The notes under the pieces were generated by a model. That model was not told the origin of the DNA. It saw only the letters and a list, made by a program, of their open reading frames with translations, and did not search any database. From contig OY970367.1 in NCBI GenBank assembly GCA_963718635.1, positions 2,046,001 to 2,110,000 of the forward strand: a stretch of 64,000 nucleotides of DNA, read 5' to 3'. The translations under genes and the position numbers were made by a program. Each line of letters begins with the position of its first letter. Position 1 is the first letter of the stretch. The DNA comes from JAIOQJ01 sp963718635 (GTDB lineage: Bacteria; Planctomycetota; Planctomycetia; Gemmatales; Gemmataceae). Below are positions 8,086 through 16,309 of this stretch, piece by piece.

Positions 8086-10041
8086 ATGGCTAAAGAGAAA
8101 ATCATCGGCATCGACCTTGGCACGACGAACTCGGTCGTCGCCGTGATGGAAGACACCGGCGAAGTCAAAGTTATTCCCAATCAGGAAGGAAATCGGCTGA
8201 CGCCGAGCGTTGTTGCCTTTACGGATAAGGGCGATCGCCTAGTTGGCGATCCGGCCAAGCGACAAGCGATCACGAACCCGCGGCGTACGGTCTATTCGAT
8301 CAAGCGCTTCATGGGCCGGCGTCACCGCGAAGTCGATCAAGAAGAGAAGCTGGTTCCCTATAAAGTGGTCGGCGGGCCTGAAGAGCTGGTCAAAGTCGAT
8401 ATCGACGGCAAACCGTTCACGCCGCCCGAAATCTCGGCGATGATTCTGCGCAAGCTGAAAGAATCGGCCGAGGCCTATTTGGGCCACACGGTGCGCAAGG
8501 CGGTCATCACCGTACCGGCATACTTCAACGATGCCCAGCGCCAAGCGACCATCGATGCCGCATCCATTGCCGGTTTCGACATCGAATGGGAGATCGAAGA
8601 CCCAAAGACGAACAAGAAGACCAAGCAGCGCATGCGCATCATCAACGAGCCGACCGCCGGCGCGCTGGCCTATGCCTTCGACAAGAAGAAGAATCAAAAG
8701 ATTGCTGTGTTCGACCTCGGCGGCGGCACCTTCGACATCTCCGTGCTATCGGTCGATGATGAAGGCACCTTCCAAGTGAAATCGACCAATGGCGATACGC
8801 ACTTGGGCGGTGATAACTTCGACGATGTGCTGATAGACTGGCTGGCCGACGAGTTCAAGAAGGAAAACAACGTCGATCTGCGCAAAGATCAGATGGCCCT
8901 GCAGCGTCTGAAGGAAGCGGCTGAGCGCGCCAAGAAAGACCTGTCGCAGGCGGCCAACACGGACATCAACCTACCGTTCATTACGGCGATCGATGGCGTG
9001 CCGAAGCATATTATGCTGTCGCTGTCGCGGACGAAGTTCGAGCAGATGGTCGAACACCTCGTCGAACGCTGTAAGAAGCCGATGATACAGGCGCTCCAAG
9101 ATGCAGGCATGAAGCCTAACCAGATCGACGAAATCGTGATGGTCGGCGGCATGACGCGCATGCCGCGCATCCAGACCTTGGTGAAGGAAATCTTCGGTAA
9201 GGAAGGCCATCGAGGTGTGAACCCGGACGAAGTCGTTGCTATTGGAGCAGCGGTCCAAGGGGCTCAGTTGTTGCTCGGCAGTCAGTCGTCTATCTTGTTG
9301 CTCGATGTGACGCCGCTGTCGCTCGGCATCGAGACCATGGGCGGCGTGATGTCGGTGCTCATTCCCCGCAACACGACGATTCCGAAGAAAGCGAGCCAGG
9401 TCTACACGACGGCAGCCGACAACCAGCCGGGCGTCGAAGTGCAGGTGTACCAGGGCGAACGGCCGATGTCGGCCGACAACAAGAAGATCGGCGAGTTCCA
9501 CCTCGATGGCCTGCCGCCCGCGCCGCGCGGCACACCGCAAATCGAAGTGACGTTCGATCTCGATGCGAACGGCGTTCTCAATGTTACCGCCAAAGACCTT
9601 GGCAGCAACAAAGAACACAAGATCCGCATCGAAAATTCGAACGGAATGAACTCCGAAGAAATCGAAAAGATGAAGCGCGATGCGGAGCTCCATGCCGACG
9701 AGGACAAGGCGAAGCGCGAGTTGGCCGACGCTCGCGTCCATGGCCAGAGCATGATCCATCAGATCGAACGCTCGATGAAGGACCTCGGCGAAAAGGTTAC
9801 CGAAGCCGACAAGGCGCCGATCAACGCGGCCATCGCCAAGGTCAACGCAGCGGTGGCGGGGTCCGATGTCGCGGCCATTAAGGCAGCAGTGGGCGAGTTG
9901 GAACAGGCCTCGCAGGCAATGGCCCAACACGTTTACGCCAAGGCGGCTCCAAGCGGCGCCGAGGGCGCTCCGCCGACGCATGGCGCTGGCCCAAAGGCCG
10001 GCGACGACGTCGTCGATGCCGAGTTTGAAGTGAAGAAGTAA
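8086..10041 (+). CDS. dnaK: Molecular chaperone DnaK (Hsp70)
   Basis: Cytosolic ATP-dependent chaperone working with DnaJ and GrpE. The N-terminal ATPase domain has the phosphate-1 loop IGIDLGTTNSVVAV and FDLGGGTFDISVL. The linker region has LLLDVTPLSLGIETMGGV. The substrate domain follows, and the C-terminus is DDVVDAEFEVKK, a variant of the EEVD-like tail. Length (651) is normal. An extra segment of about 15 residues (EIEDPKTNKKTKQRM, about 169-183) stands just before RIINEPTAGAL. The gene appears monocistronic: no grpE or dnaJ follows and a terminator is present. No CIRCE operator was found upstream. Confidence 0.97.
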   Translation: MAKEKIIGIDLGTTNSVVAVMEDTGEVKVIPNQEGNRLTPSVVAFTDKGDRLVGDPAKRQAITNPRRTVYSIKRFMGRRHREVDQEEKLVPYKVVGGPEELVKVDIDGKPFTPPEISAMILRKLKESAEAYLGHTVRKAVITVPAYFNDAQRQATIDAASIAGFDIEWEIEDPKTNKKTKQRMRIINEPTAGALAYAFDKKKNQKIAVFDLGGGTFDISVLSVDDEGTFQVKSTNGDTHLGGDNFDDVLIDWLADEFKKENNVDLRKDQMALQRLKEAAERAKKDLSQAANTDINLPFITAIDGVPKHIMLSLSRTKFEQMVEHLVERCKKPMIQALQDAGMKPNQIDEIVMVGGMTRMPRIQTLVKEIFGKEGHRGVNPDEVVAIGAAVQGAQLLLGSQSSILLLDVTPLSLGIETMGGVMSVLIPRNTTIPKKASQVYTTAADNQPGVEVQVYQGERPMSADNKKIGEFHLDGLPPAPRGTPQIEVTFDLDANGVLNVTAKDLGSNKEHKIRIENSNGMNSEEIEKMKRDAELHADEDKAKRELADARVHGQSMIHQIERSMKDLGEKVTEADKAPINAAIAKVNAAVAGSDVAAIKAAVGELEQASQAMAQHVYAKAAPSGAEGAPPTHGAGPKAGDDVVDAEFEVKK

Positions 10042-10063
10042 GTATTGGAAACCGACCGCAGTG

Positions 10064-10112
10064 AGCCGTGCATGGAGTAAGCTAACTTTGCTTACTCCAA
10101 GCACGGCTTTTT
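10064..10112 (+). terminator. Rho-independent terminator after dnaK
   Basis: Arms AGCCGTGCATGGAGTAAGC (10064-10082) and GCTTACTCCAAGCACGGCT (10090-10108) pair with one mismatch around a 7-base loop and are followed by TTTTT. Confidence 0.88.
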
Positions 10113-10151
10113 CGTCTTGATCCTTCCTCACACAAACTGAATAATAGCCGT

Positions 10152-10376
10152 ATGGTTTCTGAAACCGAACTACCTTTCAGCGATGTTATTCCGCCTGAAC
10201 TTGAAGCGGACACAAACGCTGTCATGCAAAAATTGATGACTGGCAATCCTTTGAATGCCGAATCGTATAGTCGGATTCGGGAGAGGGCCGACCGCATTCG
10301 TACCGAAGTTTTTCGGAAGCACGGCTTACTCGATATTGGCGTGCCTTCTATTCGTGAACTACGGGACAGCGAATGA
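10152..10376 (+). CDS. Antitoxin of a VapBC-type toxin-antitoxin pair
   Basis: A 74-residue, helix-rich, acidic protein (LEADTNAVMQKLMTG, then SRIRERADRIRTEVFRKHG) ends in a GVPSIRELRD tail. Its stop overlaps the start of the PIN-domain gene as ATGA at 10373-10376, the usual antitoxin-first order. No DNA-binding motif is obvious, so the family is inferred from context and size. It would bind and inhibit the PIN nuclease. Confidence 0.7.
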   Translation: MVSETELPFSDVIPPELEADTNAVMQKLMTGNPLNAESYSRIRERADRIRTEVFRKHGLLDIGVPSIRELRDSE

Positions 10377-10802
10377 GGTATGTCCTCGATTCGAACATTG
10401 CATTCAAATGGGAAGTTGCCGAAAGCGCACTCCGACAAAGCCATCCGGCTGAGAGACGAAGCACGTCAGGGGTATCACGATCTCATCGCTCCCGATTTCT
10501 TTTCTGTGGAAGTTGCGCATTCTCTGTCAAGAGCCGAGCGACAGGGTCGGCTTTCACCTGTGGACGGCTGGGCACTTTGGTTAGGGATCATGGCCGATGC
10601 TCCTGTTCTGCTTCCACACCTTCCGTTAATGCCGCGCACTTACTCGATATCGTCAGCAACGCGGCATGGTGTTTATGACTGCGTCTATGTTGCCTTGGCT
10701 GAAGAACAGGGAATCGAGTTCGTGACTGCTGATGAGAAGCTCGTAAATAAGCTAGGGAAGCAATTTCCGTTTATCGTATCATTGTCGTCACTTTTACCAT
10801 GA
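10373..10802 (+). CDS. vapC: PIN-domain ribonuclease toxin (VapC type), frameshifted in this sequence
   Basis: The start ATG at 10373 overlaps the antitoxin stop. The first frame gives MRYVLDSNIAFKWEVAES with the first PIN Asp. It must then shift by one base near 10425 (an extra G in GCGC restores it) to continue as SDKAIRLRDEARQGYHDLI, FFSVEVAHSLSRAERQG, VYDCVYVALAEEQG and FVTADEKLVNKLG, which hold the other acidic residues. PIN toxins cut RNA using Mg or Mn. The break lies at a GCGC like many others in this window, so a sequence error is likely and the module may be intact. The stop overlaps the next gene as ATGA. Confidence 0.82.
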
Positions 10803-11386
10803 CCCCCTCCGACCCCATCCTAGAAGGCCTCGTAACGACCGTTGGCCCCGATGGTTCGCCGCATCTCGCGCCGATGGGTCCGCGAATAAGCGTCGATCAA
10901 CGGCGCCTGTTGCTCCGGCCATTCCCGACATCGCAAACCTTCCGCAATCTAAAAGCAAATGGCGCCGGTGTTTTTCACGTTGTCGATGATGTCCTGCTGC
11001 TGGCCAAGGCAGCATTGGGTGAAGCGAAAACGCCTCCCGTGCGTCGAGCCGAACGGATCAACGGATTTATACTCGTTGATGCGTGCCGATTCATGGAGTT
11101 TGTCGTGCGCTCGCTCGATGAAACGGGCGAGCGCGTTCAGATCGAAGCGGAAGTCGTTCACGCGGGAACCCAGCGTGATTTCTGGGGCTTCAACCGCGCA
11201 AAGCATGCCGTTCTCGAAGCAGCGATCCTCGCGACGCGCTTGCATCTGCTGCCTCATCCGGAAGTAAAGGCCGAGTACGACAAGATCGCTATTATCGTCG
11301 ATAAAACAGGCGGCGAAGGGGAACGCGAAGCCTTTGCCTATCTTCAGGAACATCTCAAACGCACGTGCAAAGAGGCGCTGTCATGA
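10799..11386 (+). CDS. DUF447 protein, linked to tetrahydromethanopterin C1 metabolism
   Basis: The protein begins ILEGLVTTVGPDGSPHLAPMGP, typical of DUF447, a flavin-reductase-like split-barrel fold. It continues with TSQTFRNLKANGAGVFHVVDD and RFMEFVVRSL. Members co-occur with methanopterin-dependent formaldehyde oxidation genes in methylotrophs and planctomycetes; the exact reaction is not settled. It is coupled on both sides by 4-bp ATGA overlaps: with the PIN gene at 10799-10802 and with the beta-RFAP synthase at 11383-11386. This context supports a role in the cofactor pathway. Confidence 0.85.
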   Translation: MTPSDPILEGLVTTVGPDGSPHLAPMGPRISVDQRRLLLRPFPTSQTFRNLKANGAGVFHVVDDVLLLAKAALGEAKTPPVRRAERINGFILVDACRFMEFVVRSLDETGERVQIEAEVVHAGTQRDFWGFNRAKHAVLEAAILATRLHLLPHPEVKAEYDKIAIIVDKTGGEGEREAFAYLQEHLKRTCKEALS

Positions 11387-12324
11387 CGGTCGTTGAAGCG
11401 CCAACGCGCCTGCACTTTGGCCTTTTGTCCCTGCCGGTCGCAGGAATTGAAACACCGCCGGATCAGCGTCTCTACGGCGGCGTTGGCCTGATGATCGATT
11501 CGCCGAAGGTCGTCGTGAAGGCTCATCCAGCTAAGGCATGGCTCACCTCAGGGCCTGATGCCGACCGCGCCTTGGTATTCGCCAAGAAGTTTGTCTCTAC
11601 CCTTCCATCCGAAGCACGCCAGCCATTTGCCATCGAAGTTATGCAATGCCCGCCGGCCCATGCCGGCCTGGGCAGCGGCACTGCATTGGCCCTGGCTGTC
11701 GCCCAAGCGCTGGCAAACGAAGTCGGTCGCGGCGACTGGTGCGCCATGGAGCTTGCCGAACGCGTGGACCGTGGCCTGCGCTCGGCGGTCGGCGTTCATG
11801 GCTTCGACGAAGGCGGCTTCATCGTCGAAGCGGGGAAATTGCAAGGCGAGCCAATTTCACCGCTCGTCGGTCATTTTGAGTTCCCGACCGAGTGGCGAAT
11901 TCTGTTGATCACACCCGATTATGTGCCGCAGTGGCATGGGTCGCTCGAGCGAAAAGCCTTCGAGCAGATCACCCGCAACAACCCGATCGACATGCTCTGC
12001 CGCCTTATCGTGACGGGCCTTATTCCCGCTCTCGCCGCCTGGAACATCGACGCGTTTGGCGTGGCTCTGCACGAATACAACGTCAAGGCCGGCGAGGCGT
12101 TTGCCGACCAACAGCAGGGACCTTATGTGAGTTCCGCAGTGGCCGAGGTCATTGCTACGTTGCAACGATTGAGGGTAAAAGGCGTCGGCCAAAGTTCATG
12201 GGGGCCAACAGTGTTCGCCGTGCTTGAGAGTCAGGAACGAGCTGAGAAATTAGTCAAAGATCTACGGGGTAAATATCACACATCGATTACACATGCAGCA
12301 GCTTGTGGAAGCCGGATTTGTTAG
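11383..12324 (+). CDS. Beta-ribofuranosylaminobenzene 5'-phosphate synthase (beta-RFAP synthase)
   Basis: GHMP-kinase-fold enzyme that joins PRPP and 4-hydroxybenzoate/4-aminobenzoate in the first committed step of methanopterin synthesis. The start at 11383 overlaps the DUF447 stop. Features seen: APTRLHFGLLSL at the N-terminus, GGVGLMIDSP, and the GHMP glycine loop PAHAGLGSGTALALAVAQAL. RGLRSAVGVHGFDEGGFIVE and KGVGQSSWGPTVFAV follow. Length (313) suits the family. A planctomycete carrying it probably runs H4MPT-linked C1 transfer; the remaining pathway genes are not in this window. Confidence 0.9.
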   Translation: MTVVEAPTRLHFGLLSLPVAGIETPPDQRLYGGVGLMIDSPKVVVKAHPAKAWLTSGPDADRALVFAKKFVSTLPSEARQPFAIEVMQCPPAHAGLGSGTALALAVAQALANEVGRGDWCAMELAERVDRGLRSAVGVHGFDEGGFIVEAGKLQGEPISPLVGHFEFPTEWRILLITPDYVPQWHGSLERKAFEQITRNNPIDMLCRLIVTGLIPALAAWNIDAFGVALHEYNVKAGEAFADQQQGPYVSSAVAEVIATLQRLRVKGVGQSSWGPTVFAVLESQERAEKLVKDLRGKYHTSITHAAACGSRIC

Positions 12325-12368
12325 GAATCTTGTACGGAAGCCACTGCGAACCTAAGCGCAGACAAAAA

Positions 12369-12411
12369 AAGTCACATAAACCCCAAGCGTTTGGTTCGGG
12401 TTGTGTGACTT
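12369..12411. terminator. Bidirectional hairpin between convergent genes
   Basis: Arms AAGTCACA (12369-12376) and TGTGACTT (12404-12411), extended imperfectly inward, lie between the end of the beta-RFAP synthase gene and the convergent lipoprotein gene. A run of seven A precedes the left arm, which serves as the T run for minus-strand transcription. Confidence 0.6.
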
Positions 12412-12413
12412 GC

Positions 12414-12575
12414 TTATTTCAAAGGCGGCGGCGGGGGCGCCATCGGGGCCTTTAGGGTGCCTTTGATTGTCGGATCGGCCGACTTAATCTGTTCGGCGGG
12501 CGTTGGTTCCTTTTTATCTCGGCATCCAAACATGAGCGCCATGATGGTGATAAGACAGCCCCATTTTCGCATCAT
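12414..12575 (-). CDS. Small lipoprotein downstream of the DUF1559 gene
   Basis: A 53-residue protein that starts MMRKWGCLITIMALMFGC and goes on RDKKEPTPAEQIKSADP, ending in a run of prolines (MAPPPPPLK). The hydrophobic segment followed by FGC looks like a lipobox, so it is probably anchored to a membrane. It lies 31 bases after the DUF1559 gene on the same strand. Short lipoproteins are frequent partners of DUF1559 genes in planctomycetes. It is too short to place in a family. The hairpin at 12369-12411 follows it. Confidence 0.65.
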   Translation of the reverse strand: MMRKWGCLITIMALMFGCRDKKEPTPAEQIKSADPTIKGTLKAPMAPPPPPLK

Positions 12576-12606
12576 AAAATTCTCTCGGCTTACAGGCAGA
12601 AACGTA

Positions 12607-13608
12607 TCAAGGATCGATGTCGCTCGCGGGATAGTATTGACCCTCGGCTATGCCCGTGGCGAAAATATACGATGTGTAGCCGGGACTCGAGGGAGAAAGA
12701 TTTTTGCGTGCCCCGGCGACATGGCCGTCTGCCCAAACAAAGTTCACGATGTTCGGATGCTTGCTGCTGAAGTTGTACCAGGCGGAATCTGCCGTGGGGT
12801 TGATGCCGGGGAAGGTGGCGATCGTGCCGCAGCCCATCCAAGCGCCGGCATAATTACGCGGGGCGAGTTCGGAGTCGGCGAGCCATTCGCCGAACAAGAG
12901 CGTCGTGCTCGCGCCGTCGCTTACGTTGACGTTCACGGCCGAACGGTTAGAGAAAGCTCCGGTGTAGACATCATAATTCGGGTCATTGACGGTGCCAGAA
13001 TAACCTGCCACGCCAATGTAATTCGTCCGTCCCAAATTAGGGCAAGTCGTTGGATCTTTGTAGTCGGCACTCAACGAGACGCTGCCGATGAAGATGTCGC
13101 TACGGTAAGTCACCATATTGATAAGCGTGCCGGTGATATTGCTATAAGGATCATCCGATGGGCATAAAAAGGTTTTGATCTTCGTATTCGCTGCCTGCCA
13201 GGCGCTGTCGTAATTATAGTAAGCCGGGTAGGTGGCACTTAGACTTAGATAGTCACTCGGGAGGCCGCTCATCATTTGCGCGTGAAGGTTCCCTTGTTCG
13301 AGATAGGGGAGCAGGTAAGTGAGCGCGCCGACGAGCTGAACCTGCGTCGAATCGGGAATAGCGCCGAGATCGGGCGTGGACCCTAAATATCCGGGCGGCA
13401 GGCAGCCGTTGTCGGCCGCATAAAGATGGCAGGCAATGCCGATCTGCTTGAGATTGTTCGTACATGAAGATCGCGCAGCCGCCTCGCGGACTTTCTGCAC
13501 GCCGGGCAGCAATAGGCCGACAAGCAGGCCGATGATCGCAATGACGATCAGCAATTCGACCAGAGTGAACGCGCGGACGGCGCTCCGATTTCGAATGCGT
13601 TGGGTCAA
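12607..13608 (-). CDS. DUF1559 protein with type IV pilin-like N-terminus
   Basis: The N-terminus has the prepilin cleavage and hydrophobic helix (AFTLVELLIVIAIIGLLVGL, then LPGVQKVREAAARSSC). This is the SBP_bac_10/DUF1559 family, massively expanded in planctomycetes. The C-terminal motif FVWADGHVAGARKNLSPSSP is also characteristic. The protein is probably processed by a prepilin peptidase and assembled in a pseudopilus or cell-surface structure; its role is unknown. The open frame begins at a TTG (13608); the true start could be a little further in. The small lipoprotein gene follows. Confidence 0.92.
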   Translation of the reverse strand: MTQRIRNRSAVRAFTLVELLIVIAIIGLLVGLLLPGVQKVREAAARSSCTNNLKQIGIACHLYAADNGCLPPGYLGSTPDLGAIPDSTQVQLVGALTYLLPYLEQGNLHAQMMSGLPSDYLSLSATYPAYYNYDSAWQAANTKIKTFLCPSDDPYSNITGTLINMVTYRSDIFIGSVSLSADYKDPTTCPNLGRTNYIGVAGYSGTVNDPNYDVYTGAFSNRSAVNVNVSDGASTTLLFGEWLADSELAPRNYAGAWMGCGTIATFPGINPTADSAWYNFSSKHPNIVNFVWADGHVAGARKNLSPSSPGYTSYIFATGIAEGQYYPASDIDP

Positions 13609-13815
13609 CCTCTCACCCTCGGGAAACCGGCGAAGCTTGAAGGTTCATCGTTTCTTCATTAAGACATGGATTCCTGCTTTATACAACATTTTTCCAGACG
13701 GAATCGGAATTTGGCGATTCGCCCGAGCGCGGCAGCTAGTTATGGCAGACTCTTGGCGAGCCAGGAGCGCACTGCGCCTGGAGAAATCCGCGGGAGCTTT
13801 CGTAACCCGGCAATT

Positions 13816-14346
13816 CAACAGGAAGAATTTCGCGCAAAGCCGCAAAGCCGCAAAGAAAAGCCAAGCAGGGTGCCTTTGATCTGCCATTGCGTCTTGGCGG
13901 CTCTGCGGCTTTGCGCGAGAATGTCTTTGATTTTTGCATAGAACTTTCTCCCGGCTTGCCAATAAACTTTCACGCTTGAATCTTCCATCCTGTAAATCCT
14001 GTTCATCCTGTCCGAGATCAAGCGTGGCATCGAGTCAGCAAATCAGAACGGACAGGATTTACAGGAGAAACAGGATAGATCTGCCTTTTCTTCTTCGTGT
14101 CTCTGCGGCTTTGCGAGAAAATGTCTTTGATTTTTGCATAGAACTTTCTCCCGGCCTGCCAATAAACTTTCACGCTTGAATCTTCCATCCTGTAAATCCT
14201 GTTCATCCTGTCCGAGATCAAGCGTGGCATCGAGTCAGCAAATCAAAATGGAAAGGATTTACAGGAGAAACAGGATAGATCTGCCTTATTCTTCTTCGCG
14301 TCTCTGCGGCTTTGCGCGAGAATGTCTTTGATTTTTGCATAGAACG
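13816..14346. repeat. 200-bp tandem repeat of mixed dispersed-repeat modules
   Basis: The unit runs from CTCTGCGGCTTTGCGCGAG through ATGTCTTTGATTTTTGCATA and a TCCTGTAAATCCTGTTCATC module with its inverted match (GGACAGGATTTACAGGAG). The ATGTCTTTGATTTTTGC module recurs at 13921, 14121 and 14322, so the period is 200-201 bp with two full copies and a partial third. Before the first copy is a run of GCAAAGCCGCAAAG. The whole 13609-14389 gap holds no gene that I can support. Confidence 0.85.
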
Positions 14347-14389
14347 TTCTCCCTACTCGCCAACAGACTTCAATCGAGAAGCTTGTTTT

Positions 14390-15355
14390 ATGCCTCCAGC
14401 AAACGATCCCATCAAGATGTTGCGGCCGCGCCGGAAGATCACCGGCATGTCGGCCATTCTGCTTCCGTTCACTGCAGCCGGCGATATCGACTGGAAAGGG
14501 TTTACCGACCATGTTGAACGGACTGCGCGCGCCGGCCTCACCCCGGCCGTCAACATGGATACCGGTTACGGCAACCTGCTATCTCCGGGCGATAAGCAAG
14601 CTGTGCTACAAGCGACGCACGCAGTCTTGGGTACACGTTCGTTTGTCGCCGGCGCATTTGTCAAGGATAAGCCGGGGGACCGCTTCGACCGCGATGCCTA
14701 TGCCCGCGAAATGGATGCGATCACACGGCAGGGCGGCATACCTGTCATCGTGCAGTCGTATGGGCTGACAGCTCAAGATGATTCCAATCTGATCGCCTCC
14801 TATGCCGAGCTCAGCCGGCTTTGCGATCGTTTCATCGGCTTCGAACTGGGAACGATGTTTGCCCCTTTCGGCAAAATTTATTCGCTCGATGTCTATGCGG
14901 GCCTGATGGCAGTCAAGCAGTGCATCGGGGCCAAGCATTCATCGCTCAATCGCGAACTCGAATGGCAGCGGCTGCAACTTCGCGACCAGAACCGGCCCGA
15001 TTTTCACGTTTTCACGGGCAACGATCTCGCAATCGATATGGTAATGTACGGCAGCGATTACCTGCTTGGCCTAAGCACCTTCGCCCCCGATCTCTTCGCT
15101 GCCCGCGATCGTTGCTGGGAGTTGGGAGATTCCCACTTCTTCGAACTCAACGACGTATTGCAGTACCTCGGCTTCTTCGCATTTCGCAACCCCGTGCCGG
15201 CCTACAAGCATTCGGCAGCCATGTTCCTGAAACTTCGCGGCTGGATCGGCTGCGATTCCACCCATCCGCAAAGCCCCATTCGCCCCGACAGCGATCTCCC
15301 AGTCTTGCGCGAGATTGTGACATTAGTTGATAATCTAGCCGGCCCAGCGGCGTAA
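14390..15355 (+). CDS. Dihydrodipicolinate synthase family (DapA-like) aldolase/lyase
   Basis: The start at 14390 gives MPPANDPIKMLRPRRKITGM followed by SAILLPFTAAGDIDWKGFTDHVE, the usual DHDPS-family opening, and a TIM barrel with DTGYGNLL, GAFVKDKPGD and GGIPVIVQSYG. These enzymes split or join pyruvate-like keto acids through a lysine Schiff base. I cannot place the Schiff-base lysine or the usual YNVP-type motif clearly, so it is probably a planctomycete-specific subgroup and not biosynthetic DapA. It stands alone between two repeat blocks. Confidence 0.75.
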   Translation: MPPANDPIKMLRPRRKITGMSAILLPFTAAGDIDWKGFTDHVERTARAGLTPAVNMDTGYGNLLSPGDKQAVLQATHAVLGTRSFVAGAFVKDKPGDRFDRDAYAREMDAITRQGGIPVIVQSYGLTAQDDSNLIASYAELSRLCDRFIGFELGTMFAPFGKIYSLDVYAGLMAVKQCIGAKHSSLNRELEWQRLQLRDQNRPDFHVFTGNDLAIDMVMYGSDYLLGLSTFAPDLFAARDRCWELGDSHFFELNDVLQYLGFFAFRNPVPAYKHSAAMFLKLRGWIGCDSTHPQSPIRPDSDLPVLREIVTLVDNLAGPAA

Positions 15356-15430
15356 GCCGCCCTGCATTGACGGAACCCGATTGCTCACGCAATTCGGCTT
15401 GCCCCGGCGAACGACATTTCAATTTCTCAT

Positions 15431-15486
15431 CGCGCGTTTTCCCACGATTTTCTCGCAAAGTTCCTTCTGGAAATATTTCCGGAATA
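15431..15486. repeat. AAATATTT palindromic element, copy 1 (degraded)
   Basis: Reads CGCGCGTTTTCCCACGATTT, then TCTCGCAAAG and a hairpin CTTCTGGAAATATTTCCGGA whose outer arm is eroded. It belongs to the eight-copy family discussed in the findings. Confidence 0.75.
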
Positions 15487-15590
15487 TTAACCGATAGCCC
15501 TTTCCACCCTTTTTCGAAGCTCTGCATCGAAGCATGATCGTCTGACTGTTGATTCCGCATTCCGAAATCCGAATTCCGCATTTCCCCCGT

Positions 15591-15660
15591 GCGTTTTCCC
15601 GCGATTTTCTCGTGTTTCGCCTTCGGGAAATATTTCCCGAAGGCGGTACGTCAGAATGAC
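15591..15660. repeat. AAATATTT palindromic element, copy 2
   Basis: GCGTTTTCCCGCGATTTTCT leads into a 28-bp palindrome (15618-15645) with arms CGCCTTCGGGAAAT and its complement, followed by the tail GTACGTCAGAATGAC. Confidence 0.85.
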
Positions 15661-15730
15661 AAGCAATTAAACGTCGAGTGTTTGAATTATCTTCATTCCG
15701 CAATCCGAATTCCGCATTCCGAATTTGAAG

Positions 15731-15790
15731 CGCGCGTTTTCCCACGATTTAATTGGAAAGGCCCTTCAGGAAATATTTCCTGAAGGGTCT
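15731..15790. repeat. AAATATTT palindromic element, copy 3
   Basis: CGCGCGTTTTCCCACGATTT and AATTGGAAAG precede a 26-bp palindrome (15762-15787) with arms CCCTTCAGGAAAT and ATTTCCTGAAGGG. Confidence 0.85.
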
Positions 15791-15834
15791 CCCTTTGGGT
15801 GGGGACTGGCCTCCCGGCCTGTCCACTGGCGCAG

Positions 15835-16080
15835 TATCAGCCGCGAGGCAGAGCCTCGACGACCCGTTACGCGGCAGAGCTGTGTAACGAGATTGAGCGC
15901 GCAGCCCTCCTCGTTTGACGCTCCCGCGTCGAACGTCTTCTTTGACGCTCTCGCGTCGATAACGCGACATACTAGCTTAGGTGCGCTCAAAATGGGAAAT
16001 GATTTTTCGTTGTGCGCTGAGATCGTTTTTGTCGAGAAAGGCTTAGGCCGGCGCCCATCCGCAACCCCGATCATTGACCC
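15835..16080. repeat. Mixed short repeats (GACGCTC-TCGAACG type) before hicA
   Basis: Contains CGTTTGACGCTCCCGCGTCGA and TTTGACGCTCTCGCGTCG, related to copies at 33705-33798 and 35461-35500. It also contains ACATACTAGCTTAGGTGCGC, which recurs in part near 24262 and, inverted, near 55770. No gene is supported from 15356 to 16110. Confidence 0.55.
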
Positions 16081-16110
16081 CATCTAGCGGGACAAGTACC
16101 ATAAACGTCC

Positions 16111-16299
16111 ATGAAGGTTCGGGAAATTATTCAGCGTCTCCGTGCCGATGGCTGGTATCAAATTAAGTCAACCAGCGGTCATCGCCAATTCAAACACCCT
16201 ACCAAACCGGGTCGGGTGTCCGTAGCGGGCAAGATGAGTCACACGATCCGTTTGGGAACGCTTGCAAGTATATACAGGCAGGCCGGCTGGTCTGATTGA
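16111..16299 (+). CDS. hicA: HicA-family mRNA interferase toxin
   Basis: A 62-residue double-stranded-RNA-binding-like fold. It begins MKVREIIQRLRADGWYQIKS and continues TSGHRQFKHPTKPGRVSVAG, with the catalytic His at residue 24 and the HP-x-K/R-P-G signature. HicA cuts mRNA without needing the ribosome. The antitoxin gene hicB follows after ten bases, giving the usual toxin-first order of this family. Confidence 0.93.
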   Translation: MKVREIIQRLRADGWYQIKSTSGHRQFKHPTKPGRVSVAGKMSHTIRLGTLASIYRQAGWSD

Positions 16300-16309
16300 G
16301 GGAAACGTC

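Noticed and set aside
8971..10131. Long minus-strand open frame opposite dnaK
   Set aside because: Composition is His/Arg-rich as expected of antisense to a GC-rich gene, and dnaK is beyond doubt.
10373..10802. Inactivated toxin gene as evidence of TA decay
   Set aside because: The only lesion is an indel at a GCGC, the same context as in essential genes here; both halves keep conserved PIN residues.
12457..13167. Plus-strand open frame over the DUF1559 gene
   Set aside because: It is antisense to a clear DUF1559 gene and has no recognisable features.
13816..14346. Possible CRISPR or satellite DNA
   Set aside because: The unit is 200 bp and includes known dispersed modules; there are no unique spacers.
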